This document shows, piece by piece, positions 46,619-54,986 of a DNA stretch of 64,000 nt. Source of the stretch: Aeromicrobium tamlense. Its GTDB lineage: Bacteria > Actinomycetota > Actinomycetes > Propionibacteriales > Nocardioidaceae. The stretch is from contig NZ_JACBZN010000001.1 in assembly GCF_013408555.1 (NCBI RefSeq), positions 2,046,001-2,110,000 on the forward strand, given 5' to 3'. Position numbers and translations under genes: made by a program. Every line of letters begins with the position of its first letter. The first letter of the stretch is position 1. The notes below the pieces were generated by a model. The model did no database searches. It was not told where the DNA came from and was given only the letters and a program-made list of their open reading frames with translations.

Positions 46619-47266
46619 TCAACCGGTGAGTGCGTCGAGCACCCAGGTCACGTCCTGGGCCACCGGCGGCAGCAGCTCGAGCCACACCCGCGGCGGGGGC
46701 GACTCGAACGTCCGGCGGAGCAGGACCGTGACCAGGCTCAGCGTCGGCTGGTCCAGGCGCCGGCGTTCGGCCAGCACGCAGAACCGCCGCGGGCTCAACT
46801 GGGCGATGACCTCGTCGCCGGGGAATGCGGTGCGCAGGGCGACGCTCACGTCGACCGCGTGCAGCGCCTGCTCCAGCGGGTGACCGGGCTCCGGAGGCAG
46901 CTCGACCACCACGAGGGCGTGACGATCCGTGACCGTCCCGTCGTCCCGGACCGCGCCGCGGTACAGCCCGTCCAGGCTGTGTCGCAGGTGCGCCAAGGTC
47001 GACAGCTGGGTCAGCGGGTCCTCGCACGACGTCTCGAGCTGCAGCGCCCTCGACGTCTCGGCCCACGCCACGGCGACTCCACGGACCATCGCGAACGACG
47101 GTTCGAGGCCGTCGAAGGCCCTCTCCACGCGGTCCAGGACCTCGTGGAGCGGGACTCCGAGAGACGCTGCACTCGCTCCCACCTCGTGTGCAACGTCCAC
47201 TGCGTCCACCCGGCCGGCACGGACGGCCGAGTCGAGGTCGACATAGCTGACGTCGAAGGGATCCAT
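46619..47266 (-). CDS. Protein with degenerate GGDEF-like domain, unknown
   Basis: The 215-residue protein has a helical N-terminal part (residues about 1-75) and then a region opening EDPLTQLSTLAHLRHSL, which resembles the first motif of diguanylate cyclases (DxLTGLxNRxxL). The GGDEF signature itself is absent, so cyclase activity is unlikely. The C-terminus has alternating strands and helices consistent with that fold. The ATG has a GAGGAGG site. It is divergent from the ECF sigma factor gene. Assignment to the fold is tentative. Confidence 0.55.
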   Translation of the reverse strand: MDPFDVSYVDLDSAVRAGRVDAVDVAHEVGASAASLGVPLHEVLDRVERAFDGLEPSFAMVRGVAVAWAETSRALQLETSCEDPLTQLSTLAHLRHSLDGLYRGAVRDDGTVTDRHALVVVELPPEPGHPLEQALHAVDVSVALRTAFPGDEVIAQLSPRRFCVLAERRRLDQPTLSLVTVLLRRTFESPPPRVWLELLPPVAQDVTWVLDALTG

Positions 47267-47538
47267 CTCCGTGCCTCCTCTCACAGGTGCCGGGCGCAGT
47301 CGCCGTGTTGTCACCCAAGAGACGGGGCCCGCCGGGGGCCATGACGCGACTTCGGCGACGAGTTTTCGTGCAACTGCGAGTTCGTCCCGAGAAGTCCGGG
47401 CAAAACGAGTCCGCCCCCGTAGTCACAAAGGGCCACGTGAACACCGGACAGCAGCGGATCGGCCACCTAGACTGAGGAGCGTGGCTGACCGAGGTCACGC
47501 GCGTTCTGCTTCGCGACCACTCGGGAAAGGGGCTGGCA
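47267..47538. promoter_or_regulatory. Divergent intergenic region with ECF promoter
   Basis: The region contains the -10 TAGACT (47468-47473), which puts the ECF transcript start near 47481 and gives a leader of about 58 bases. A GTG at 47481 opens an overlapping 45-codon frame (to 47618). No clear promoter was found for the minus-strand gene. Confidence 0.4.
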
Positions 47539-49623
47539 GTGACCCTCGACGCCCCGCCGCCTGCCCTCGGACAGGAGCGCAGCGACGCCGACCTGCTCAC
47601 CGCGGTGCGCGGTGGTGACTCCGGCGCGTACGGCGAGCTGTACTCCCGCCACCAGGCGGCGGCCCAGCGCCTGGCGCGCCAGCTCATGCGCGGGCCCGAC
47701 GCCGACGACCTCGTCGCCGAGGCGTTCACCAAGGTCCTCGTGACGGTGCAGAACGGCGGCGGCCCCCAGGAGTCGTTCCGGGCCTACCTGCTGACCGCGG
47801 TGCGTCGCCTGCACGTCGACAGGATCCGGGCCGTCACGCGCGAGCGTCCCACCGACGACCAGTTCGAGCTGGACGGCCGCGTGGACTTCGTCGACACCGC
47901 CGAGCTCGGCTTCGAGCGCACCACCACGGCCGAGGCGTTCGCGTCGCTGCCCGAGCGCTGGCAGATGGTGCTGTGGCACCTCGACGTCGAGGGCCAGAAG
48001 CCCGCCGAGATCGCGCCGATGCTCGGCATGAGCGCGAACAGCGTCTCGGCGCTGGCGTACCGGGCGCGCGAGGGACTGCGCCAGGCGTACCTGCAGAAGC
48101 ACCTCGTCCCCACGACGACGCCCGACTGCCAGTTCGCGATCGGCAACCTCGGCGCGTTCGTGCGCGGCGGCCTCTCACGACGCGACGCGGGCAAGGTGCA
48201 GCGCCACCTCGACGAGTGCCGCTCGTGCATGGGGCTGTACCTCGAGCTCCAGGACTTCAACCACGGCCTCGCGGGCATCCTCGCCCCGGCGATCCTGGGC
48301 ACGGCCGCCTCGGGCTACCTGCAGGGCACCGGTGCCGCCGGCGCGCTGGCCGGTGCCGGCGGCGGCCAGGGTGGCGCGGGCGGCGGAGGCGGCGCGGGTG
48401 CCGGCGGTGGCGCGGGCGCCGTGGGCGGCTCGACCTCCGGCGTCATGGGCGTGCTCGGCACGATCGGTCCCGCGGGCATCGCGGCCGGTGCGGCCGCCAG
48501 CGTCGTGGTGATCGCCGGGGCAGCCGCGCTCATCACCGTGGACCGTCCCCCGGGGTTCGACACCACCACCTCGGCCGACGGGCCCGGCTCGGTGCTGCGG
48601 CCGAACGGCTCGGTGGTCCCCCAGACCCAGGGTCCCGACGTGGGACCGCTGCCCGACCCGATGGTGTGGCAGGACCCCGAGGAGCCCGTGGACGAGCCGA
48701 CGGACGACGACGAGCCGCCGCTGCCTGACGACCTCGCGCCCGAGGACCCGGTCCCCACCGACCCCGTCCCGCTGCCCACCGAGCCGACCACCGAGCCCAC
48801 GCCCTCCGAGCCGACCACGATCCCCACCGCGGAGCCGACCACGGAACCGACCACGGAACCGACCACCGAGCCGACCACGGAACCCACGACCGAGCCCACG
48901 ACGGAACCGACCACCGAGCCGACCACGGAACCCACCACCGAGCCGACCACGGAGCCGACCACCGAGCCCACGACGGAACCGACCACCGAGCCCACCACCG
49001 AGCCCACGACGGAACCCACCACCGAGCCGACCACGGAGCCGACCACCGAGCCCACGACGGAACCGACCACCGAGCCCACCACCGAGCCCACGACGGAACC
49101 CACCACCGAGCCGACCACGGAACCGACCACCGAGCCCACGACGGAACCGACCACCGAGCCCACGACGGAACCGACCACGGAACCGACCACCGAGCCGACC
49201 ACGGAACCCACCACCGAGCCCACGACGGAACCGACCACCGAGCCGACCACGGAACCCACCACCGAGCCGACCAGCGAGCCCACGACGGCTCCGGTCGACC
49301 AGACCGTCCGCGCGTCCGCGACGACCTCGTTCTTCTCGACGAGCTTCGCCTTCACGGTCGGCCGCGACGCCCAGCCCGGGCAGGCGGCGCAGATCCGCAT
49401 CACCTTCACCGGCGGCTTCCCGGACCTCGAGATCATCACCAGCTGGTCGGGCTGGACCTGCACCCGTCCCGGAGGCATCACGAGCCCGACCCTCACGTGC
49501 AACCAGACCGTCACCGCGAACCGCACGCTGCCGACCCTCACGGTCCGCACCCTCATCCCCTTCGCGTCGGGCACCTACACCGTCACCAGCGGCGGCACGT
49601 CGCTCTCGGGCTCGTTCCGCTGA
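47539..49623 (+). CDS. ECF sigma factor fused to anti-sigma zinc finger, membrane helix and EPTT-repeat stalk
   Basis: The 694-residue protein runs: sigma region 2 (residues about 25-95), region 4 with [25 protein letters not shown] (about 150-185), a zf-HC2 motif HLDECRSC (about 223-230), a Gly/Ala linker (about 258-300), one membrane helix (about 306-332), an acidic Pro-rich stretch, 37 EPTT units (432-579) and an outer beta-rich domain with two cysteines ([14 protein letters not shown]). It can thus sense an outside signal and carry it to its own sigma domain. ECF families with fused C-terminal anti-sigma and outer domains are known in actinobacteria. The GTG start has AAAGGGG six bases upstream. 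Confidence 0.88.
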   Translation: MTLDAPPPALGQERSDADLLTAVRGGDSGAYGELYSRHQAAAQRLARQLMRGPDADDLVAEAFTKVLVTVQNGGGPQESFRAYLLTAVRRLHVDRIRAVTRERPTDDQFELDGRVDFVDTAELGFERTTTAEAFASLPERWQMVLWHLDVEGQKPAEIAPMLGMSANSVSALAYRAREGLRQAYLQKHLVPTTTPDCQFAIGNLGAFVRGGLSRRDAGKVQRHLDECRSCMGLYLELQDFNHGLAGILAPAILGTAASGYLQGTGAAGALAGAGGGQGGAGGGGGAGAGGGAGAVGGSTSGVMGVLGTIGPAGIAAGAAASVVVIAGAAALITVDRPPGFDTTTSADGPGSVLRPNGSVVPQTQGPDVGPLPDPMVWQDPEEPVDEPTDDDEPPLPDDLAPEDPVPTDPVPLPTEPTTEPTPSEPTTIPTAEPTTEPTTEPTTEPTTEPTTEPTTEPTTEPTTEPTTEPTTEPTTEPTTEPTTEPTTEPTTEPTTEPTTEPTTEPTTEPTTEPTTEPTTEPTTEPTTEPTTEPTTEPTTEPTTEPTTEPTTEPTTEPTTEPTTEPTTEPTTEPTTEPTSEPTTAPVDQTVRASATTSFFSTSFAFTVGRDAQPGQAAQIRITFTGGFPDLEIITSWSGWTCTRPGGITSPTLTCNQTVTANRTLPTLTVRTLIPFASGTYTVTSGGTSLSGSFR
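48832..49275 (+). repeat. 37 tandem 12-bp units coding for Glu-Pro-Thr-Thr
   Basis: The 444 bases are exactly 37 units of 12 bases in frame. Variation is mainly GAG/GAA and CCG/CCC/ACC/ACG at third positions in a patchwork order, a sign of repeat gain and loss under protein-level selection. The last unit is EPTS. Confidence 0.95.
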
Positions 49624-49654
49624 GCGCGACCTCGGCAGCGTCCGCATCCTGCGG

Positions 49655-49660
49655 CATGAT
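49655..49660 (+). promoter_or_regulatory. -10 box of the DoxX gene
   Basis: CATGAT is six bases before the ATG at 49667. Confidence 0.4.
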
Positions 49661-49666
49661 GAGGGC

Positions 49667-50152
49667 ATGACTCTCCTGCGCGCGGTGGCCCGTCCGATGC
49701 TCGCCTCGATGTTCATCTCCGGCGGGGTGATGGCGCTGCGCAAGCCGCAGGCGCTGGCCGCGAAGGCCCAGCCCGTGGCCGATGTCCTGCGCAGGATCGC
49801 GCCGCAGGCCGACCTGTCGGCCGCGAACCTCATCCGGCTCAACGGTGTCGTGCACGTCGCCGCCGGCGCCGCGCTCGCCACGGGCCACCTGCCGCGCACC
49901 TCGGCACTCGTCCTGGCCGCCACGATGCCCGCCACCACGGTGTCGGGTCACCCGTTCTGGAACGAGACCGACCCCGTCGCGCGCCGCAACCAGTTCACCC
50001 ACTTCGTCAAGAACGTGTCGCTCACCGGCGGCCTGCTGCTGTCGACCCTCGACCCCGACCCGCACAAGCCGTGGCTGGGCACCCGCGCGAAGAACACCGC
50101 GGTCGCCGCCAAGGACACGATCGTCGACCAGATCGACGACCTGCGGGGATGA
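49667..50152 (+). CDS. DoxX-family membrane protein
   Basis: The 161-residue protein has the DoxX opening ([20 protein letters not shown]) and three to four membrane helices. DoxX proteins are linked to thiosulfate:quinone reduction and, in mycobacteria, to a membrane oxidoreductase complex with superoxide dismutase and a thioltransferase. No such partner is nearby. Its stop overlaps the aroA start as ATGA, so it leads the DoxX-aroA-rsgA transcript. Confidence 0.82.
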   Translation: MTLLRAVARPMLASMFISGGVMALRKPQALAAKAQPVADVLRRIAPQADLSAANLIRLNGVVHVAAGAALATGHLPRTSALVLAATMPATTVSGHPFWNETDPVARRNQFTHFVKNVSLTGGLLLSTLDPDPHKPWLGTRAKNTAVAAKDTIVDQIDDLRG

Positions 50153-51411
50153 GGATGGACTGGCCCGCCCCGCTCCCCTCCGCCGCCGTCGACGCCGACG
50201 TCCGGCTGCCGGGCTCGAAGTCGCAGACCAACCGTGCCCTCGTGCTCGCGGCGATCGCCGACGGCCCGTCCACGGTGCACGAGCCGCTGGCCGCCCGTGA
50301 CACCGAGCTGATGGCCGAGGCGCTCGTCTCGCTCGGCGCCCGGATCGAGCGCGGGACGCGCTCGTGGACCGTCACCCCGATCCGGCCCGTCGAGGCGGCC
50401 TCGGTCGACTGCGGCCTCGCCGGCACCGTCATGCGGTTCGTCCCGCCGGTTGCCGCCCTCGGCTCGGGCGAGGCCCGGTTCGACGGCGACCCCCGGGCCC
50501 GCGAGCGTCCGATGGGCACCACGATCTCCAGCCTGCGCGACCTCGGCGTCCGCGTCGACGACGACGGCCGCGGCAGCCTGCCCTTCACCGTCCACGGCGC
50601 CGGGTCGGTGCGTGGCGGTGCGCTCACCGTCGACGCCTCGGCCTCCAGCCAGTTCGTCTCGGCCCTGCTGCTGGTCGCACCCCGGTTCGCCGAGGGCCTC
50701 GACCTGCGCCACGAGGGTGGCTCGCTGCCGTCGCTGCCGCACGTCGCGATGACCGTCACCGAGCTGCGCCGCCGCGGCGTCGTGGTCGAGGAGTCGGCGG
50801 GTCGCTGGCACGTCCGTCCCGGGCCCGTGAAGGCGCTCGACGTGACGATCGAGCCCGACCTCTCCAACGCCGGACCGTTCGTCGCGGCCGCCCTCGCCAC
50901 GGGCGGTCGGGTGCGCGTGCGCGACTGGCCCGAGACCACCGACCAGGCCGGCGACGCCTGGCGCGACCTGGTCACGGCCTTCGGCGGGCGCACCGAGCGC
51001 GACGGCGCCGACCTCGTCGTCCTCGGTCCCGAGCGCCTCGCCGGGGTCGACCTCGACCTGCACGACGTCGGCGAGCTGACCCCCGTGGTCGCGGCGCTGG
51101 CCGCGGTCGCCGACGGCCCGTCCCGGCTCTCCGGCATCGGCCACCTGCGCGGTCACGAGACCGACCGCCTCGCGGCACTGGCGACCGAGATCAACCGCCT
51201 CGGCGGTCAGGTCGAGGAGCAGCCCGACGGCCTCGTGATCACGCCGGCCCCGCTGCACGGGGGCACGTTCGCCACCTACGACGACCACCGCATGGCGCAC
51301 GCCGGCGCGGTCATCGGGCTGCGCGTGCCCGGGGTCGTCGTGGAGAACATCGGCACCACCGCCAAGACCTACCCGCGCTTCGCCGACGACTGGGCGGCCG
51401 TGGTCTCGTGA
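50149..51411 (+). CDS. aroA: 5-enolpyruvylshikimate-3-phosphate synthase
   Basis: It joins shikimate-3-phosphate with phosphoenolpyruvate in the shikimate pathway. The 420 residues contain [49 protein letters not shown] and [15 protein letters not shown], all active-site motifs. The PEP-binding LAGT sequence suggests the glyphosate-sensitive class I arrangement is not strictly kept (usually GNAGTAMR). The ATG at 50149 overlaps the DoxX stop; the ATG at 50155 is an alternative. Confidence 0.94.
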   Translation: MRMDWPAPLPSAAVDADVRLPGSKSQTNRALVLAAIADGPSTVHEPLAARDTELMAEALVSLGARIERGTRSWTVTPIRPVEAASVDCGLAGTVMRFVPPVAALGSGEARFDGDPRARERPMGTTISSLRDLGVRVDDDGRGSLPFTVHGAGSVRGGALTVDASASSQFVSALLLVAPRFAEGLDLRHEGGSLPSLPHVAMTVTELRRRGVVVEESAGRWHVRPGPVKALDVTIEPDLSNAGPFVAAALATGGRVRVRDWPETTDQAGDAWRDLVTAFGGRTERDGADLVVLGPERLAGVDLDLHDVGELTPVVAALAAVADGPSRLSGIGHLRGHETDRLAALATEINRLGGQVEEQPDGLVITPAPLHGGTFATYDDHRMAHAGAVIGLRVPGVVVENIGTTAKTYPRFADDWAAVVS

Positions 51412-52385
51412 GGGACGAGCACGACCAGTACGAGCGCCCCCGCCGGCGCACGCGGCCCCGCACGAAGGACCGGCCCGACTACTCCGACGCGCTCGTCGCC
51501 GTCGTCACCACGGTCGACCGCGGGCGCTACACGCTGCTGCTGCCCGACGGCACCGTCCTCACCGCGATGAAGTCCCGGTCGCTGGGCCGCCAGGGCGTCG
51601 TCGTCGGCGACGAGGCGCGCGTGGTCGGCGACGTCTCGGGCTCGGCCGGCAGCCTCGCCCGCATCGTCGAGGTGCTCGAGCGCCGCACGGTGCTGCGCCG
51701 CAGCGCCGACGACGACGACCCGATCGAGCGCGTCGTGGTGGCCAACGCCGACCAGCTGGTGATCGTGGCCTCCCTCGCCGACCCGCCGCCGCGCCCCGGC
51801 CTCATCGACCGCTGCCTCGTGGCCGCGTACGACGCCGGGATGGACCCCGCGGTGTGCCTCACGAAGGCCGACCTCGCTCCGGCCGACGAGATCCTGGCGC
51901 AGCTCGAGCCGCTCGGCGTCCGCGTCGTGACCACGCGGATCGAGGGCGACCTCGAGCCCCTGCGCGACCTGCTGCGCGACCGCACCAGCGTCCTGATCGG
52001 CCACAGCGGCGTGGGCAAGTCCACCCTGGTCAACGCCCTCGTGCCCGACGCCGGCCGCACCACCAGCCACGTCAACGAGGTCACCGGACGCGGCCGCCAC
52101 ACCTCCACCTCGGCGATGATCCTGCCCCTGCCGTTCGGTGGCCGGATCGTCGACACGCCCGGCTTCCGGTCCTTCGGTCTCGCCCACGTGGAGATCGACC
52201 GGATCCTGCGGGCGTTCGCCGACCTCAACACCGCGGCGCGCGACTGCCCACGCGGCTGCACGCACCTGGCCGAGGAGCCCGAGTGCGCGCTCGACGCCGC
52301 CGCCGCGGCCGGCGAGATCGATCCCGCCCGGCTCGCGTCGTTCCGCCGGATCATGGCCAGCCGCTCGCTGGCCGACGAGTACTGA
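51408..52385 (+). CDS. rsgA: Ribosome small subunit-dependent GTPase RsgA
   Basis: RsgA is a circularly permuted GTPase that checks 30S maturation. The 325 residues show the OB fold, G4 (CLTKADL) ahead of G1 ([14 protein letters not shown]), G3 (DTPGF) and the C-terminal zinc motif [14 protein letters not shown]. The GTG overlaps the aroA stop as GTGA. The aroA-rsgA pair is conserved in actinobacteria. Confidence 0.94.
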   Translation: MRDEHDQYERPRRRTRPRTKDRPDYSDALVAVVTTVDRGRYTLLLPDGTVLTAMKSRSLGRQGVVVGDEARVVGDVSGSAGSLARIVEVLERRTVLRRSADDDDPIERVVVANADQLVIVASLADPPPRPGLIDRCLVAAYDAGMDPAVCLTKADLAPADEILAQLEPLGVRVVTTRIEGDLEPLRDLLRDRTSVLIGHSGVGKSTLVNALVPDAGRTTSHVNEVTGRGRHTSTSAMILPLPFGGRIVDTPGFRSFGLAHVEIDRILRAFADLNTAARDCPRGCTHLAEEPECALDAAAAAGEIDPARLASFRRIMASRSLADEY

Positions 52386-52407
52386 CCTGACCGCGGCCGC
52401 CAGACCG

Positions 52408-52413
52408 TAGGGT
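52408..52413 (+). promoter_or_regulatory. -10 box deciding the hisN start
   Basis: TAGGGT is seven bases before the ATG at 52421 and overlaps an alternative GTG at 52412. Confidence 0.5.
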
Positions 52414-52420
52414 GGGCCCC

Positions 52421-53317
52421 ATGGCCAACCCGTACCTGGATGACCTGCGCCTGGCCCACGTGCTGGCCGACTCCGCGGACAACCTCAGCATGGACCGCTT
52501 CGGCGCCCTCGACCTCGAGGTCTCCACGAAGCCCGACATGACCTACGTGACCGAGTCCGACCGTGCCGTCGAGGAGGCGATCCGTCGCACCCTCAAGACC
52601 TCGCGCGGCCGCGACATCGTCCTGGGCGAGGAGGCCGGCGAGACCGAGGGCACCGCCGAGAACGCCGACCGTCGCTGGATCGTCGACCCGATCGACGGCA
52701 CCTCGAACTTCGTGCGCGGCGTGCCCGTGTGGGCCACCCTCATCGCCCTCGAGGAGGCCGGCGAGATCGTCGTCGGCTGCGTGTCGGCCCCCGCGATCGG
52801 CCGCCGCTGGTGGGCGATGAAGGGCGACGGCGCCCACACCGGCAAGTCGTTCCGCCAGACGCGTCCCATCCAGGTGTCGGGCGTGCGCGAGCTGACCGCC
52901 GCGTCGATGTCCTACTCCTCGGCGCCCAGCTGGGGCCAGATCGGCCGCCAGGGCGAGTTCGACGCGCTGCTGCGCCAGTGCTGGCGCACGCGGGCCTACG
53001 GCGACTTCTGGTCGTACATGATGGTCGCCGAGGGCGCCGTCGACATCGCCGCCGAGCCCGAGCTCAACGTGTGGGACATGGCGGCCCTCGACATCATCGT
53101 CCGCGAGGCCGGCGGCCAGTTCACGAGCCTGGCCGGCGAGCCCGGCCCGTGGGGCGCGAACGCCGTCGCCACGAACGGACGCCTGCACGACGCCGTGATG
53201 GCCTACCTCGGGCACTTCCCCGACGACGAGCCGTCGACGTGGCCCGACGAGCCGGAGGACGACGACGAGCCGCTGGCCGACAACGTCACCCGGCTGCGCT
53301 TCTCCCGCGACGACTGA
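52421..53317 (+). CDS. hisN: Histidinol-phosphatase (inositol monophosphatase family)
   Basis: The Mg2+-dependent phosphatase has 298 residues. The metal motifs are GEEAGE and WIVDPIDGTSNFVRG, then WDMAALDIIVREAGG near the end. Actinobacteria use this HisN type to make histidinol; a general inositol or other sugar phosphatase is the alternative. The acidic tail (PDDEPSTWPDEPEDDDEP) is longer than usual. It follows rsgA with its own promoter. Confidence 0.88.
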   Translation: MANPYLDDLRLAHVLADSADNLSMDRFGALDLEVSTKPDMTYVTESDRAVEEAIRRTLKTSRGRDIVLGEEAGETEGTAENADRRWIVDPIDGTSNFVRGVPVWATLIALEEAGEIVVGCVSAPAIGRRWWAMKGDGAHTGKSFRQTRPIQVSGVRELTAASMSYSSAPSWGQIGRQGEFDALLRQCWRTRAYGDFWSYMMVAEGAVDIAAEPELNVWDMAALDIIVREAGGQFTSLAGEPGPWGANAVATNGRLHDAVMAYLGHFPDDEPSTWPDEPEDDDEPLADNVTRLRFSRDD

Positions 53318-53357
53318 GCCGTGAGACCGACACCTGCGCCTCGGGTGTGATGCGGGC

Positions 53358-53363
53358 TACACT
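53358..53363 (+). promoter_or_regulatory. -10 box of the CBS gene
   Basis: TACACT gives a leader of about 35 bases that contains two CAGTCGAG copies and the AGGAGG ribosome site. Confidence 0.4.
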
Positions 53364-53404
53364 CCCCACACAGTCGAGTGTCGACGACAGTCGAGGAGGC
53401 AGCC

Positions 53405-53833
53405 ATGCGCGTACGTGACGTACTCACCGCCAAGGGCAGTGCGACCGTGTTCACCATCTCCCCCGATGCCACGGTCGAGGAGCTCCTCGACCTGCTGGCC
53501 GAGCACAACATCGGCGCCCTCGTGGTCAGTGCCGACGGCCGCTCGATGGCCGGCATCGTGTCCGAGCGCGACATCGTCCGCAAGCTGCGGGCCCTGCCCG
53601 AGCCCCGGTCGGCGACGGTGCAGCAGATCATGACCACCGACGTGCAGGTGTGCCACCCCGAGGACTCGTTCGGCTCCCTCATGAGCTCGATGACCGAGCA
53701 CCGCGTGCGCCACATCCCCGTGCTGGAGAACGAGGAGGTCGTCGGGCTGCTCAGCATCGGCGACGCCGTGAAGTTCCGCATGGACCAGCTGGAGTTCGAG
53801 CGCGACCAGCTGACGCACTACGTCCAGGGCTGA
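53405..53833 (+). CDS. Two-CBS-domain protein
   Basis: The 142-residue protein is a Bateman module of two CBS motifs (residues about 10-65 and 75-130; GALVVSADGRSMAGIVSERDIVR and HIPVLENEEVVGLLSIGDAVK). CBS pairs bind adenine nucleotides. No enzyme domain is attached. The MRVRDVLTAKG start follows a GAGGAGG site. Related stand-alone proteins in mycobacteria are induced in dormancy, but no DosR-like box was seen here. Confidence 0.88.
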   Translation: MRVRDVLTAKGSATVFTISPDATVEELLDLLAEHNIGALVVSADGRSMAGIVSERDIVRKLRALPEPRSATVQQIMTTDVQVCHPEDSFGSLMSSMTEHRVRHIPVLENEEVVGLLSIGDAVKFRMDQLEFERDQLTHYVQG

Positions 53834-53873
53834 GGCCCTTCCACCCCTGCAGTGACCGTTCTCACCTTGCGTG

Positions 53874-53895
53874 TCGATATGCAATCGATATATCG
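53874..53895 (+). promoter_or_regulatory. Probable PadR operator
   Basis: TCGATAT is repeated after four bases and the second copy opens the palindrome CGATATATCG (53886-53895). This AT-rich cluster stands out in a GC-rich region just ahead of the padR gene and probably includes its promoter. Confidence 0.5.
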
Positions 53896-53948
53896 TAAGT
53901 ACATCGGATGCCGCAGTGGTGTCCGTGGAACACCGAAAGGGGACGAGC

Positions 53949-54539
53949 ATGCATCGCACTCCTCCCAACCCCGCCGGTCCGCACCGGCACCCCCGCCGGG
54001 CGCGTCGCGCCGGTGGACCCCGTGACTTCGACTGGGACCTCGGTCCCGGCCGCGGCCGTCCCGGACCGCGCGGTCCGCGTCGAGGCCGCAAGGGGGGCGA
54101 CGTCCGCGCCGCCGCCCTGCTCCTGCTCGACGAGGCGCCCGCCCACGGGTACCACCTGATCCAGCAGATCGCCGCCCGCAGCGAGGGCGCGTGGTCGCCC
54201 AGCCCCGGGTCCATCTACCCGGTCCTGCAGCAGCTCGAGGACGAGGGCTTCATCGACTTCGAGCGGGTCGACGGTCGCAAGACCGCCACCCTCACCGACG
54301 CCGGCAAGGCCTACGTCGAGGAGCACCGCGAGACCCTCGGCGAGCCGTGGGACCCCGAGCAGCTGCGCCGCGGCGGCGACGCCGAGTCCGGCGCGCTGAT
54401 CACCTCGGTCAAGACGCTCAACGCCGCCACGCGGCAGGTCATGACCGTCGGCAGCCTGGCCCAGCAGGCCAAGGCCGCCGAGATCGTCAACGAGGCCCGG
54501 CGTCAGCTGTACGGCCTGCTCGCGGACGATGACGCCTGA
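53949..54539 (+). CDS. PadR-family transcriptional regulator with R/G/P-rich N-terminus
   Basis: The 196-residue regulator has the PadR winged helix (DVRAAALLLLDEAPAHGYHLIQ, GAWSPSPGSIYPVLQQLEDEGFI, VDGRKTATLTDAG) and a C-terminal dimerisation helix. About 55 residues of Arg, Gly and Pro precede the domain (for instance RGRPGPRGPRRGRKGG), which could add nonspecific nucleic-acid binding. The ATG has AAAGGGGA upstream. Its end overlaps arfB by 11 bases. Confidence 0.88.
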   Translation: MHRTPPNPAGPHRHPRRARRAGGPRDFDWDLGPGRGRPGPRGPRRGRKGGDVRAAALLLLDEAPAHGYHLIQQIAARSEGAWSPSPGSIYPVLQQLEDEGFIDFERVDGRKTATLTDAGKAYVEEHRETLGEPWDPEQLRRGGDAESGALITSVKTLNAATRQVMTVGSLAQQAKAAEIVNEARRQLYGLLADDDA

Positions 54540-54933
54540 CGGACGCCTGAGGCTGCCCGAGTCGGAGCTGGGCTGGCGATTCAGCCGCTCCTCCGGCCCG
54601 GGCGGCCAGCACGTCAACACCACCGAGACCCGCGTCGAGGTCCTCTGGTCCCCCGCGGACAGCACCGTGCTGACGCCCGACCAGCGCGACCGCGTGACTG
54701 CGCGTCTGCGCAACCGCCTCGTCGACGGCCGGATCTCGGTGGTGTCGTCGACCCACCGCTCCCAGCTGCGCAACCGCGAGGACGCACTGCGCCGGCTCGA
54801 GGAGCTGGTCGCCGACGCGCTGCGCCCCGCCAAGCGCCGCCGCGCGACCCGTCCCACCCGGGGATCGGTCGAGCGCCGGCTCGACGCGAAGAAGCGCCGC
54901 AGCCAGCTCAAGCGCGACCGCCGCGACTGGTGA
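54529..54933 (+). CDS. arfB: Alternative ribosome-rescue factor ArfB (peptidyl-tRNA hydrolase)
   Basis: The 134-residue protein frees stalled ribosomes. It has the RF-type GGQ loop ([20 protein letters not shown]) and a basic C-terminal tail (KKRRSQLKRDRRDW) that fits in the empty mRNA channel. The overlap with padR suggests coupled translation, though the two have no known link in function. Confidence 0.92.
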   Translation: MTPDGRLRLPESELGWRFSRSSGPGGQHVNTTETRVEVLWSPADSTVLTPDQRDRVTARLRNRLVDGRISVVSSTHRSQLRNREDALRRLEELVADALRPAKRRRATRPTRGSVERRLDAKKRRSQLKRDRRDW

Positions 54934-54974
54934 TCCCATCCGCCGGTGATGACCCCGGGCGGTCCCCCGGCCGA

Positions 54975-54980
54975 TAGCCT
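54975..54980 (+). promoter_or_regulatory. -10 box of cls
   Basis: TAGCCT is six bases before the ATG at 54987. Confidence 0.5.
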
Positions 54981-54986
54981 GCGGCC

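Noticed and set aside
48832..49275. Tandem repeat considered as a CRISPR array
   Set aside because: The period is 12 bases with no spacers, and it is in frame inside a protein.
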